NCBI RefSeq assembly: GCF_020883455.1
Contig: NZ_CP086615.1
Span: 930,001-994,000, forward strand
DNA: 64,000 bases
Direction: 5' to 3'
Source: Spiribacter halobius
Lineage (GTDB): Bacteria; Pseudomonadota; Gammaproteobacteria; Nitrococcales; Nitrococcaceae
Shown: positions 51,526-60,310 of the stretch, piece by piece
How positions within the stretch are numbered: position 1 is the first letter of the stretch
Layout of the letters: the number at the start of each line of letters is the position of its first letter
Notes under the pieces: generated by a model
The model's input: only the letters and a program-made list of their open reading frames with translations
Databases searched by the model: none
Told to the model about the DNA's origin: nothing
Made by a program: the position numbers and the translations under genes

Positions 51526-53037
51526 TTACCCCTCGCTGCCGCTGGTGACGAAGCGCTCCACTCGCCCGGAGAGATGCTCGGCCAGGGATTCGAGCTCGCC
51601 GGCCTCGCGGGTGACGGCCGCGACTTCGCCGGCGGTCTCGCTGGTGAGGCTGCGGATCTGGCCGGTCTGGCGGCCGATGTCCTCGACCAGCCGGTCCTGG
51701 TCGCCGGTAGCGCTGCGGATGGCACCGACGGCGCTCTGCATGCCGGCCATGGCCTCGCCGATGGCCTGCAGGGCCTCGCCGGCCTCCTGGCCGCGCTCGG
51801 TCATGGTGCGAGCGAGCTGTTCGCTGCCGCCGACGGCCTCCGACAGCTTGCCGATACGGCCCTGCAGGCCCCGCACGACGTCGTTGATCTCGCTGGCGGA
51901 CTGGGCCGAGCGCTCGGCGAGCCCCCGGACCTCCTCGGCCACCACGGCGAAGCCGCGCCCCTGCTCGCCGGCGCGGGCCGCCTCGATGGCGGCGTTCAGC
52001 GCCAGCAGGTTGGTCTGCTCGGCCACCTCGCGGATGACCTTGAGCGCTACGCCGATGGCGTCCCCGTCGCTACCGAGCTCGCGCATGTGCGCGGCGGCGC
52101 TGTCCACGGCGCGAGCCAGCTCCCGGCTCGCGTCGATGGCCGCGCGGGTCGCGGCATCGGCCTCGCCATGGCGCTGGAGGGTGTCGGCGACCGTGGCCTC
52201 TGCCTCGGTCGCGGTGCGGGCTACGTGGGCGGCGGCAGCGGCGACCCCGGCGATACCCTCGTCCAGCCGCTCGGTGCCCTTACTCTGCGCGGTGGCGCGG
52301 GCGTCCAGGTCGCGCGCCCGGCGGTTGAGGCTGTCGGCGGTCCCGGTGAGGGCACGGGTCGCGCTCACGGCGCCACCAATGGCCTGATCGACAGACTCCA
52401 TGTAGGCGTTGAAGCCCGTGGCGACCTCGCCCGCGCCGGCGGGCACGCGGCGGGTCAGGTCGATGGTGTCGCCACCCTGGAAGAGAATGCGCCCGAGGTC
52501 TGCCACGGACTCCGAGGCGCGGGCTTCCAGCTCGAGGCGGCGCGCCATGTACATCAGCAGACCCGCCTCGATGACGACATAACCGGCGTGGACAAGCACC
52601 ATCCCCCAGGATGGCTCGGGGAAGACATGAACCCCGACGCCGCTCGCCTGCAGCCAGTTGAACAGGATGTGATGCACGGCGACCGTCGCCGCGCCGGCCA
52701 GCACCACGGCCCAGTCGCGGTAGAAGAGCAGCGGCGCGAGCAGCACAAATACCCCGAAATGCACCACCATCAGGCCGCCGGCCTGGTGGATGTGCAGGGC
52801 GGTGAACACCATCATGGCGGCGCCGACGAGCAGCCGCGTGGGGCGGCTCCCGGGAGCGAGCGCCACGGCCGCCGTAATCGCGAGCGCCGCAGGCAGGCCG
52901 ACGAGCAGGGCGGCCGCCCAGGTTCCGCGCCAGGGCGCGAGGCCGAGCGCTGCCAGGAGCAGCAGCCAGGTGATGACGAGAAACAGCCGGTCTGCCCGCC
53001 GACGGGTCAGGCTGAGCGACGCGTTGACTGCCTGCAC
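51526..53037 (-). CDS. Methyl-accepting chemotaxis protein with polytopic sensor domain
   Basis: The product is about 503 residues. The C-terminal half is a standard MCP signalling domain with the hairpin-tip segment [20 protein letters not shown] that binds CheA/CheW. The first 170 residues are about six membrane helices instead of a periplasmic sensor domain. They are rich in membrane-placed histidines ([25 protein letters not shown]). The GTG at 53037 is chosen for its GGAGG site eight bases upstream; a longer frame from 53151 overlaps the next gene. No che genes are nearby. Confidence 0.88.
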   Translation of the reverse strand: MQAVNASLSLTRRRADRLFLVITWLLLLAALGLAPWRGTWAAALLVGLPAALAITAAVALAPGSRPTRLLVGAAMMVFTALHIHQAGGLMVVHFGVFVLLAPLLFYRDWAVVLAGAATVAVHHILFNWLQASGVGVHVFPEPSWGMVLVHAGYVVIEAGLLMYMARRLELEARASESVADLGRILFQGGDTIDLTRRVPAGAGEVATGFNAYMESVDQAIGGAVSATRALTGTADSLNRRARDLDARATAQSKGTERLDEGIAGVAAAAAHVARTATEAEATVADTLQRHGEADAATRAAIDASRELARAVDSAAAHMRELGSDGDAIGVALKVIREVAEQTNLLALNAAIEAARAGEQGRGFAVVAEEVRGLAERSAQSASEINDVVRGLQGRIGKLSEAVGGSEQLARTMTERGQEAGEALQAIGEAMAGMQSAVGAIRSATGDQDRLVEDIGRQTGQIRSLTSETAGEVAAVTREAGELESLAEHLSGRVERFVTSGSEG

Positions 53038-53116
53038 GATTGGCCCCTCCACGCGGCGCGGATGCGCCGGTACCGGTGGAGGTATCGGCCGCGGCAGCGG
53101 CGGCTTGAGACTGTGG

Positions 53117-53512
53117 TCAGTCCGGTCCGGGGTCGCCGGTGCCGCCGCCACGGCGGGCCCGCGCGCGCTCGAGCAGGCGCATGCGGCTGACCCAGTAGCG
53201 GTGGGTGAGGCGGATGAGCGCGGCGATGTCGTCCCAGTCGACCTCGAAGGGGGAGTCGATGCGCAGGCGCGTGTAGGGCGGTGGGCTGCCGGCGTCCACG
53301 TGCACGGGGACCCAGCGCTCCGCCCCGGGGGGCAGGATCTCGAGGGTCATGGCCCCTTCCGGCTCGGCCTGCGCGCGCTGCGCCTCCCGCAGTCTCTGGA
53401 TGGCGCGGCTCACTGCGCCGCGCACGCCGGCATTGGTTGCATCCGCGTCCAGTGCGGCCTCTCCGCTTGGGCCGCCGTCCGGTTCCGTCAGGGGCAGGGC
53501 ACGCACGCGCAT
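53117..53512 (-). CDS. Hypothetical protein
   Basis: A 131-residue soluble protein I do not recognise. The N-terminal 55 residues are Ala/Arg/Glu rich. The conserved-looking part is [19 protein letters not shown]...[36 protein letters not shown] site precedes the ATG at 53512; a shorter start at 53350 is possible. It lies upstream of the chemoreceptor gene on the same strand (79-base gap) and is probably co-transcribed. Codon use looks like its neighbours. Confidence 0.6.
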   Translation of the reverse strand: MRVRALPLTEPDGGPSGEAALDADATNAGVRGAVSRAIQRLREAQRAQAEPEGAMTLEILPPGAERWVPVHVDAGSPPPYTRLRIDSPFEVDWDDIAALIRLTHRYWVSRMRLLERARARRGGGTGDPGPD

Positions 53513-53599
53513 GGGTTGGCTCCGTCACGACTCCCGACCCTCAGAGTACCGTTGCAGGCGCCGCTACCGCCAGCGAAAGACGGCCTTGGCGGCAATGCC

Positions 53600-53642
53600 A
53601 ATGCATGCGACATTGCGTATATATGGATTAACGAATAGGAGA
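53600..53642 (+). promoter_or_regulatory. AT-rich control region of arsC
   Basis: The 135-base region before arsC contains an unusual AT-rich stretch (GCGTATATATGGATTAACGA, from about 53615) followed by an AGGAG ribosome site. TATATA could serve as a -10, and the partial symmetry could be a metal-sensor operator, but neither is certain. Confidence 0.35.
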
Positions 53643-53647
53643 TCGTG

Positions 53648-54091
53648 ATGCACCGGGACATCCTCTTCATCTGTGTCCACAACAGCGCCCGCAGCCAGAT
53701 GGCGGAGGCCTGGTACAACCATCTCTGCGCCGACGAGGCGCAGGCGCACAGCGCGGGCCTGGAACCGGGCACGATCCATCCGCTGACGGTCCGCGTGATG
53801 GCCGAGGTGGGCATCGATCTGAGCGGGGCGAAGACCCAGTCGGTCATGGACTGCGTGCGCAGCGGGCGCTTCTACAGCTACGTCATTGCCGTCTGCGACC
53901 AGGCGGAGGCGGAGCGCTGCCCGATATTCCCCGGTCGTGCCCGGCGGCTGGACTGGAATCTGCCGGACCCCTCCGCCGTTACCGGCGACGAGGAGACGCG
54001 CCTGCAGGCCTTCCGCAAGGTGCGCGACACCATCCGCGAGCGGGTCGAGGCTTTCTGCGCCGAGCACGGCGGCACCTGCCGCGCGGCGTAG
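53648..54091 (+). CDS. arsC: Thioredoxin-type arsenate reductase ArsC
   Basis: This low-molecular-weight phosphatase-fold enzyme reduces arsenate to arsenite with electrons from thioredoxin. The 147-residue product has the P-loop CVHNSARS with Cys9 and Arg15, and the two resolving cysteines at 83 and 91 (VCDQAEAERCPIFPG), so the redox relay is complete. The ATG at 53648 has AGGAG six bases upstream; a GTG at 53645 is less likely. No arsR, arsB or acr3 is next to it. Its TAG stop lies in the REP at 54088. Confidence 0.9.
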   Translation: MHRDILFICVHNSARSQMAEAWYNHLCADEAQAHSAGLEPGTIHPLTVRVMAEVGIDLSGAKTQSVMDCVRSGRFYSYVIAVCDQAEAERCPIFPGRARRLDWNLPDPSAVTGDEETRLQAFRKVRDTIRERVEAFCAEHGGTCRAA

Positions 54092-54122
54092 GTCGTGCAC
54101 GGCGCAGCCGTGTGCGACCTAC
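54088..54122. repeat. GTAG-headed palindrome (REP-like), copy R8
   Basis: A 35-base near-perfect palindrome (GTAGGTCGTGCACGGC, loop GCA, GCCGTGTGCGACCTAC) carries GTAG at both ends. It fills the whole gap between the convergent genes arsC and nadC. The left TAG (54089-54091) stops arsC and the right TAG (minus strand, 54119-54121) stops nadC. R3 at 40023-40053 is a nearly identical copy. Confidence 0.85.
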
Positions 54123-54958
54123 GGCAGCTCGAAGCGCATCGAGAGATCGATGGCACGGACGTGCTTGGTGAGAGCGCCGATGGAGATGAAGTCCACGCCC
54201 GCTTCGGCCAGGGCGGGGAGGTCCGAAAGCTCCAGGTTGCCCGAGGACTCGAGGGTGGCCCGTCCCCGGGCGCGGCGCACGGCCTCGCGGGTGTCCGCAA
54301 GGCTGAAATTGTCGAGCAGCAGGCGCGGGGCGCCGGCGGCGAGGGCCTCGTCCAGCTCGGCCAGGGTTTCCACCTCCGCCTCGACGGGCCGGCCCGGGTA
54401 GAGCGCGAGGGCCTGCCGGATGGCGGCGGTGAGCGAGCCCGCCGCGATGACGTGGTTCTCCTTGATCAGCACTGCGTCGTGCAGGCCCATGCGATGGTTC
54501 TGGCAGCCCCCGCAGCGGGTGGCGTACTTCTGGGCGTAACGCAGGCCGGGAAGGGTCTTGCGGGTGTCGAGGATGCGGGTTGAAGTGCCGGCCACGGCAT
54601 CCGCGTAGCGCCGGGCCACGGTGGCCGTGCCGCTCAGGAATTGCAGGAAGTTCAGTGCGCTGCGCTCGCCGGAGACCAGTGGCCGCGGCGGGCCGGTGAG
54701 CTCGCAGAGCAGGCTGTCCGCCGCCACCCGCTCACCCTCGCCGACGTGCCAGCGCACGGCGATGCGCCGGTCCAGCGCAGCGTAGACGGCGTCGAACCAG
54801 GGCCGGCCGCAGACTACGGCGGGCTCGCGGGCGATCACCCGGGCGCGGGCGGTGCCTGCCTCGGGCAGGAGCGCGGCGGTAAGGTCGCCCGTGCCGACGT
54901 CCTCCGCCAGCGCGCGCCGCGCATCGTCGGCAACGCGGGCGGGGTCGATGGGGTCCAT
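54119..54958 (-). CDS. nadC: Nicotinate-nucleotide pyrophosphorylase (quinolinate phosphoribosyltransferase)
   Basis: NadC joins quinolinate and PRPP to make nicotinate mononucleotide in NAD synthesis. The 279-residue product has EDVGTGDLTAALLP, ERSALNFLQFLSG, TRKTLPGLRYAQKYA, NHRMGLHDAVLIKENH and a C-terminal ESSGNL and DFISIGALT, all conserved in the family. The ATG at 54958 gives the family start. It is the last gene downstream of the antiporter operon (23-base gap). The stop codon is provided by REP R8. Confidence 0.96.
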   Translation of the reverse strand: MDPIDPARVADDARRALAEDVGTGDLTAALLPEAGTARARVIAREPAVVCGRPWFDAVYAALDRRIAVRWHVGEGERVAADSLLCELTGPPRPLVSGERSALNFLQFLSGTATVARRYADAVAGTSTRILDTRKTLPGLRYAQKYATRCGGCQNHRMGLHDAVLIKENHVIAAGSLTAAIRQALALYPGRPVEAEVETLAELDEALAAGAPRLLLDNFSLADTREAVRRARGRATLESSGNLELSDLPALAEAGVDFISIGALTKHVRAIDLSMRFELP

Positions 54959-54981
54959 GCGGCCGCCTGCTCCCGGGCGCG

Positions 54982-56661
54982 TCAGAGTACGCCGAAGACG
55001 ACCATCGCCGCGAGCACGAGCGCCGTCCACAAAGCCATGGACCCGGTCGGCCAGCTCTGGGCGAGGCGGCCGCTGGTCCGGGCATGGATCGCCGCCTCCC
55101 GGGCGCGATGGAAGGCGCTGAGGAATTCCCGCCGTGCGGCGCGGTCCGTGGCGACCACCGCATCCCGCACGCGCGTCACCACCAGCGGGCCCAGCCGGCG
55201 GTAGAACCAGTCCGTGTCCACGCTGATCTTGGCCTCGCCGCCGACGTGTTTCAGCAGCAGGAAGAAGCCGAGCCCGGTGAACAGCAGCAGCTGCATCTCC
55301 TTCAGCAGATGCCCGGCGGTGTAGGCGTGGTAGTCCACGGCGTTCGGCAGGATCGCATAGAGCGCCCCGGGGAAGACGCCGATCAGGAAGCAGAACGCCG
55401 CGGCGATGCCCATGGCGACGAGCATGTTGCGCGGCGCCTCCTTCGGCCTCAGCCCGGAGTCCTTGCCGAGGAAGGTGAAGTACGGGAGCTTCAGGCCCGT
55501 GTGCAGGAAGGTGCCGGCGGAGGCCATGGTGAGCAGCAGGTACACCCAGGCGCGGTAGTCCACCGCTGCGGCCTCGACGATCATCGTCTTGCTGACGAAG
55601 CCGCTGAACAGCGGGAAGGCGGAGATGGACAGCCCGCCCACCATGTAGAGCAGGAAGGTGATGGGCATCCAGCGGTAGAGGCCGCCGAGCTCGGTGAGCT
55701 TGCTGCGCCCGGTCATGTGCAGCACGGCACCGGCGCCCATCAGCAGCAGCGCCTTGTAGAGGATGTGCGTGAACGCGTGGGCGGCCGTGCCGCTCAGCGC
55801 GAGCGTCGTCCCCATGCCGACGCCAGCCACCATGTACCCCACCTGGCTGACGATGTGATAGGCGAGCAGCCGGCGGATATCGTTGGCGAGCACGGCGTAG
55901 ACGACGCCCCAGAGCGCCATCACGACGCCGAGCCAGATCAGCAGCTCGGTGCCCGGGAAGCCGCGCACCAGGGTGTAGACGGCGGTCTTGGTGGTGAGCG
56001 CGCTCAGGAACACCGTGCCGGTGACCGTCGCCTCCGGGTAGGCGTCGGTGAGCCAGGCGTGCAGTGGCGGCACGGCGGCGTTGATCAGGAACGCCACCAG
56101 GATCAGGTAGAACGCCCAGCCCTCGGGCTCGAAGGCCTCGAAGGCGATGGAGCCGGTGCTCTGGTAGTGGGCGAGCAGCCCGGCCAGCAGCAGCATGCCG
56201 CCGAAGGCGTGCACCAGCAGATAGCGCATGCCGGCCTGGTAGGACACCCCGCTCTGGCGCTGCCAGATGAGCCAGACCGAGGAGATGACCATCAGCTCCC
56301 AGAAGACGTAGAGCGTGACCAGATCACCGGCGAACACCACGCCCAGCGCCCCGGCGGCGTAGACCATGGCCGCCACGTGCTGGATCCAGTCGGTGACGTG
56401 CAGGGCGTAGATGTTGCCGATGACCAGGATCAGCCCGAACACGTAGGCGAATACGAGGCTGAGCTTGTCCACCCGCCCCGGCATGAGCTCCAGGGTGCCG
56501 AGGGTGAGCTGGCCGTACTGCCCGGGTTCCAGCCCGAGGATGATCAGCAGCACGAAGCCGGGCAGGGCGACCTGCCAGATCTGGCGGGAGCGCCCCTCGA
56601 GGAAGGGCAGCAGCAACGCGCCGACGATCAGCACCAGCGAGGGATGGATCCACTCAAGCAT
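54982..56661 (-). CDS. Antiporter subunit, MnhD/NuoL-M type (third copy)
   Basis: The 559-residue product is a proton-conducting antiporter-type subunit with about 14 membrane helices. The key charged residues are present: Glu in LYVFWELMVISS and Lys in LSALTTKTAVYTL. HAFTHILYKALL is also typical. It has a C-terminal cytoplasmic stretch and a last helix. The ATG at 56661 follows a GGGG-rich site; an ATG at 56670 overlapping the upstream gene is the alternative. It is one of three such subunits in the operon. Confidence 0.88.
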   Translation of the reverse strand: MLEWIHPSLVLIVGALLLPFLEGRSRQIWQVALPGFVLLIILGLEPGQYGQLTLGTLELMPGRVDKLSLVFAYVFGLILVIGNIYALHVTDWIQHVAAMVYAAGALGVVFAGDLVTLYVFWELMVISSVWLIWQRQSGVSYQAGMRYLLVHAFGGMLLLAGLLAHYQSTGSIAFEAFEPEGWAFYLILVAFLINAAVPPLHAWLTDAYPEATVTGTVFLSALTTKTAVYTLVRGFPGTELLIWLGVVMALWGVVYAVLANDIRRLLAYHIVSQVGYMVAGVGMGTTLALSGTAAHAFTHILYKALLLMGAGAVLHMTGRSKLTELGGLYRWMPITFLLYMVGGLSISAFPLFSGFVSKTMIVEAAAVDYRAWVYLLLTMASAGTFLHTGLKLPYFTFLGKDSGLRPKEAPRNMLVAMGIAAAFCFLIGVFPGALYAILPNAVDYHAYTAGHLLKEMQLLLFTGLGFFLLLKHVGGEAKISVDTDWFYRRLGPLVVTRVRDAVVATDRAARREFLSAFHRAREAAIHARTSGRLAQSWPTGSMALWTALVLAAMVVFGVL

Positions 56662-56962
56662 CGCCGTCATCCCCCCTGGCGTTTCGGCCCGTGCCCTGGG
56701 GGGCGTCGTCGTAGTAGTCCTCGCGCCGGTAGAGGAAGGCGTAGCCGAGCGCCTTGGAGACGACGATGATCAGCACGCAGGAGATGAAGCCGTAGAAGGC
56801 GATGAACCCGCCAATGCCGTCCCAGGGGAAGCGCTCGTAGGCCGGTTCCTTGAACAGGTCCACCAGCACCAGCAGCGCCATGACCACCAGCGTCGCGTTG
56901 CGCAGCGGCCGGCGCCTGGCCACCAGGGCCTCGAGGATCCTGCCCGTTCTGCCCGTGCTCAT
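56654..56962 (-). CDS. Small membrane protein in antiporter operon
   Basis: A 102-residue protein with two predicted membrane helices (NATLVVMALLVLVDLF; FIAFYGFISCVLIIVVSKALGY) and charged ends. I do not recognise a named family. It overlaps the third D-type subunit and follows the second by 32 bases, so it is part of the operon. The absence of catalytic motifs suggests a structural or assembly role. Confidence 0.7.
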   Translation of the reverse strand: MSTGRTGRILEALVARRRPLRNATLVVMALLVLVDLFKEPAYERFPWDGIGGFIAFYGFISCVLIIVVSKALGYAFLYRREDYYDDAPQGTGRNARGDDGDA

Positions 56963-56994
56963 GGTCGTGATCGCTCCTCAGTCCAGCCGCCGGG

Positions 56995-58458
56995 TCAGTT
57001 GATGCCGAGGGACAGCAGCGCGAAGGCCTCGCCGGCGAGGAAGAACAGCACCACCGTCCCGATGGCCGTCAGGCAGAGCGGTACCACGCACAGCATGGGT
57101 GCCTCGCGGATGCCGGCGGGCTCACCCTCCGGCAGCGGCTTCAGGAAGGCCCGCATCACCGGCGGCAGCAGATAGCCGATGTTCAGCAGCGTGCTCAGCA
57201 CGAACGCCGCCACCACCAGGAACTGCCCGGTGTCGTAGGCGCCCATGATCAGGTGCAGCTTGCTCCAGACCCCGCCCGTCGGCGGCAGCCCGATGACGCA
57301 CAGCGCCCCGATGAAGAACGCCAGCATGGTGAACGGCATGCGCCGGCCGATGCCGTCCAGCTCGCTGACGTTGGACTTGTGCGCGGCGACGTAGATGGCC
57401 CCGGCGCAGAAGAACAGCGTGATCTTGCCGAAGCCGTGCATGAGCATGTGCATGCCGCCGCCGATGGCCGACCACTGGCTCGCCACCAGCGCGCCGACCA
57501 CGATGTACGAGAGCTGGCTCACCGTGGAATAGGCCAGCCGTGCCTTGAGGTTGTCCTGATGCAGCGCCACCAGGGAGGCGGCGAGCATCGTGAACACCGC
57601 TACGTAGAGCATCAGCGGGTGAGTGGCCAGGGTGCGCAGGTAGTCCAGCCCGAAGACGTACAGCGCGATGGTGAGCGCGACGAACACGCCCGCCTTCACC
57701 ACGGCCACGGCATGCAGCAGGGCGGAGACCGGGGTCGGCGCCACCATGGCCGAGGGCAGCCAGCGGTGGAACGGCATCAGCGCCGCCTTGCCGGTGCCGA
57801 AGAGGAACAGCACCAGCAGTGCCGCGCCGGCGCCGGGGCCGACGTTGCCGGCGAGGATGCCGCCCTCGCTGAGGGTCAGCGTGCCGGTGGCCTGCCACGT
57901 CCACAGGATCGCGGGCAGCATCAGGCAGACGCTGGTGACCAGCAGCAGCGCGATGTAGACGCGCGCGCCCTGGCGGGCCTTGTCGGTGCCGGTGTGGGCC
58001 ACCAGCGGGTAGGTGGAGATGGAGAGGATCTCGTAGAAGACGTACAGCGTCAGCAGGTCGTCGGCGAAGGCGATGCCCGCCGCCGCGCCGAGGGCGATGC
58101 TGTAGCAGGCCATGAAGCGGCCGAGATTGCCGTAGCCGCCGGCCTTCATGTAGCCGAGGGCATAGGGCGTGGCGACCAGCCACAGGGTCGAGGCGAGCAG
58201 CGCGAAGACCATGCCCAGCGGGCCGACGCTGAAGCCGAGCCCGAGCCCCGGCAGGATCTCCAGTAGCGTCTGCCTGGCGCCCGCGCCCTCCAGCACCGGC
58301 CCGAGCTGGCCGACCACGCCGAGGAAGAACGGCACCGGCGTGATCCAGCAGAAGAGGTCGCGCAGGCGCTCGTTGCCGGCGGCGAGCGCAATCGCCAGCG
58401 CCCCGATGAAGGGGATCAGCACCACGGTGAACGGGGAGAGCTGCGGCAGGATGCTCAT
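56995..58458 (-). CDS. Antiporter subunit, MnhD/NuoM type (second copy)
   Basis: The 487-residue product has about 14 membrane helices and the pump residues of the family: Glu in LYVFYEILSIST and Lys in HAVAVVKAGVFVAL. FHRWLPSAMVAPTPVSALLHA is the usual signature, and HMLMHGFGKITLFFCAG follows. It overlaps the first D subunit by four bases. Confidence 0.92.
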   Translation of the reverse strand: MSILPQLSPFTVVLIPFIGALAIALAAGNERLRDLFCWITPVPFFLGVVGQLGPVLEGAGARQTLLEILPGLGLGFSVGPLGMVFALLASTLWLVATPYALGYMKAGGYGNLGRFMACYSIALGAAAGIAFADDLLTLYVFYEILSISTYPLVAHTGTDKARQGARVYIALLLVTSVCLMLPAILWTWQATGTLTLSEGGILAGNVGPGAGAALLVLFLFGTGKAALMPFHRWLPSAMVAPTPVSALLHAVAVVKAGVFVALTIALYVFGLDYLRTLATHPLMLYVAVFTMLAASLVALHQDNLKARLAYSTVSQLSYIVVGALVASQWSAIGGGMHMLMHGFGKITLFFCAGAIYVAAHKSNVSELDGIGRRMPFTMLAFFIGALCVIGLPPTGGVWSKLHLIMGAYDTGQFLVVAAFVLSTLLNIGYLLPPVMRAFLKPLPEGEPAGIREAPMLCVVPLCLTAIGTVVLFFLAGEAFALLSLGIN

Positions 58459-59945
58459 TGCAGCCCCCCGCTGACAGTCCCGCCCATGAGTGCCTCGGCG
58501 GCCGCGGTGGCCGTGCCGAGGGTGAGGCGGGTGTCGATGCCGAAATAGAAGTTCGCCGCGACCATGACCCAGACCGGGATGAGCAGCTGCAGCGGCGCCT
58601 CACGCACTGCCGCCGCGCCCTCCGGCCGCGGCTGGAACCAGACCGTCTCCACCACCCGGGCGATGTAGATCACTGCCATCATGGAGGTGATGACGATCAG
58701 CGCCACCAGCCAGCCCTGGCCCGCCTCCAGCGCGGCGCTGATCAGCGTCCATTTGCTGATGAACCCGGCGGTGGGCGGGATGCCGATGAGGCTCAGCCCC
58801 GCCAGGGCGAAGGCGGCGAAGGTCCAGGGCATCTCGCGGCCGAGGCCGCGCAGGTTCGCCAGCTGCACGCCGCCGGTGCGGTAGATCACCGCTCCCAGCG
58901 CCATGAACAGGGCGGCCTTCATGAGGGCGTGATTGAACAGATGCAGCAGGCTCGCCGTCAGGCCGAGCACGGAAACCAGGCTGACGCCGAGCACCATGTA
59001 GCCGACCTGGGCCACCGACGAATAGGCCAGCATGCGCTTCAGGTTCTGCTCGAACATCGCCACCCAGGAACCGGCGAACATGCCGGCGAGCGCCAGCAGC
59101 AGGAACACCGTCGCCAGCGGCAGGGCGACGAAGCTGTAATCCGGCGCGAACACCGTGAAGATGAAGCGCAGCATCACGTACAGCGCCACCTTGGTGGCCG
59201 TGGCGGCGAGGAAGGCGGTGACGAAGGTCGGCGCGTAGGTGTAGGCGTTGGGCAGCCACAGGTGCAGCGGGAACATGGCGAGCTTTAGCGCCATGCCCAC
59301 CACGATGAAGGCCAGCGCCACCCGCACCGTGCGGGTATCCGCCACCGCCGGCAGGCGCTCGGCGAGGTCTGCCATGTTCAGGGTGCCGGTCATGATGTAG
59401 AGGAAGCCGACCCCGATCAGGAAGAACGTCGCCCCCACCGTGCCCATCACGAGATAGCGGAAGGCGGCCAGCAGGGCGCGCCGGTCCCGGCCGTGGGCGA
59501 TGAGGCCGTAGGTGGCAAGCGAGGAGATCTCGAGGAAGACGAAGACATTGAAGGCGTCGCCGGTGAGGGTGATGCCGAGCAGGCCTGCCAGCACCAGCAG
59601 GAACAGCGCGTAGAAGGTGCCCTGGCGCTCGGGTACCTCCTGGTCCACGGTCAGCCGCCCCCAGGGCAGGATGAGCGTGGCCATGGCGGTGAGCAGCAGC
59701 GCTACCAGCGCGTTGGCCGCGTCCACGCGGTACTCGATACCGATGGGCGGATCCCAGTTGCCGAAGGCGTAGGAGAGCGTGCCCTCGAGGGCCGCGGGCA
59801 GTGTCAGCGCGGCGATGACCAGCGAGGCGAGGGCGCTCACCTGGCAGAGCAGCCAGGGCAGCCGCCGCCCCGGCAGCAGGGCGCAGACGGGTGCGGCGAT
59901 CAGCGGCACCAGCACGCTGAACGGCATGATGTCGGCGATGTTCAT
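58455..59945 (-). CDS. mnhD: Monovalent cation/H+ antiporter subunit D
   Basis: The 496-residue product is the D subunit that follows C in Mrp and MBH operons. It has the conserved Glu in VFVFLEISSLATY and Lys in AATATKVALYVML, PLHLWLPNAYTYAP, and about 14 membrane helices. It overlaps mnhC by four bases. The copies downstream look like duplications of this type of subunit. Confidence 0.93.
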   Translation of the reverse strand: MNIADIMPFSVLVPLIAAPVCALLPGRRLPWLLCQVSALASLVIAALTLPAALEGTLSYAFGNWDPPIGIEYRVDAANALVALLLTAMATLILPWGRLTVDQEVPERQGTFYALFLLVLAGLLGITLTGDAFNVFVFLEISSLATYGLIAHGRDRRALLAAFRYLVMGTVGATFFLIGVGFLYIMTGTLNMADLAERLPAVADTRTVRVALAFIVVGMALKLAMFPLHLWLPNAYTYAPTFVTAFLAATATKVALYVMLRFIFTVFAPDYSFVALPLATVFLLLALAGMFAGSWVAMFEQNLKRMLAYSSVAQVGYMVLGVSLVSVLGLTASLLHLFNHALMKAALFMALGAVIYRTGGVQLANLRGLGREMPWTFAAFALAGLSLIGIPPTAGFISKWTLISAALEAGQGWLVALIVITSMMAVIYIARVVETVWFQPRPEGAAAVREAPLQLLIPVWVMVAANFYFGIDTRLTLGTATAAAEALMGGTVSGGLQ

Positions 59946-60310
59946 TCCCCGCGCGCGTCCTCTTCTTCTTCGCTGCTGAGCTCGTCGTCCTCGATGGTGC
60001 CGTAGGCCTCCTGAATGCGTACGGCCAGCGCCAGCCCTACGGCCGTGGTCGCCACCCCCACCACGATGGCGGTGAGGATGAGGACGTGGGGCAGGGGGTT
60101 GGAGTAGAGCTCGACGCCGTCACGCAGCACCGGCGTCGAGCCGCCGATGATCTTGCCGGCGGAGATGAACATGATGAAGACCGAGGTCTGGAAGATGCCG
60201 AGACCGATGATCTTCTTGACCATGTTCCCGCGCACGATCACGCAGTAGTAGCCGATCATCATCAGCACCACCACCGCCCAGTAGTTGAAGAAGCTGAGGA
60301 AGGTGGTCAT
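59942..60310 (-). CDS. mnhC: Antiporter subunit C (NuoK-like)
   Basis: The 122-residue product has three membrane helices and NuoK-like glutamate-poor segments typical of MrpC (GLGIFQTSVFIMFISAG; NPLPHVLILTAIVVGVATTAVGLAL). A long acidic C-terminus (DDELSSEEEEDARGE) is added. The ATG at 60310 overlaps mnhB by four bases and was preferred to a longer frame. Confidence 0.93.
   Translation of the reverse strand: MTTFLSFFNYWAVVVLMMIGYYCVIVRGNMVKKIIGLGIFQTSVFIMFISAGKIIGGSTPVLRDGVELYSNPLPHVLILTAIVVGVATTAVGLALAVRIQEAYGTIEDDELSSEEEEDARGE

Noticed and set aside
53038-53151. Longer chemoreceptor start at 53151
   Set aside because: It overlaps the upstream gene and adds a Pro/Arg-rich stretch. The GTG at 53037 has a near-ideal GGAGG site and starts just before the first helix.
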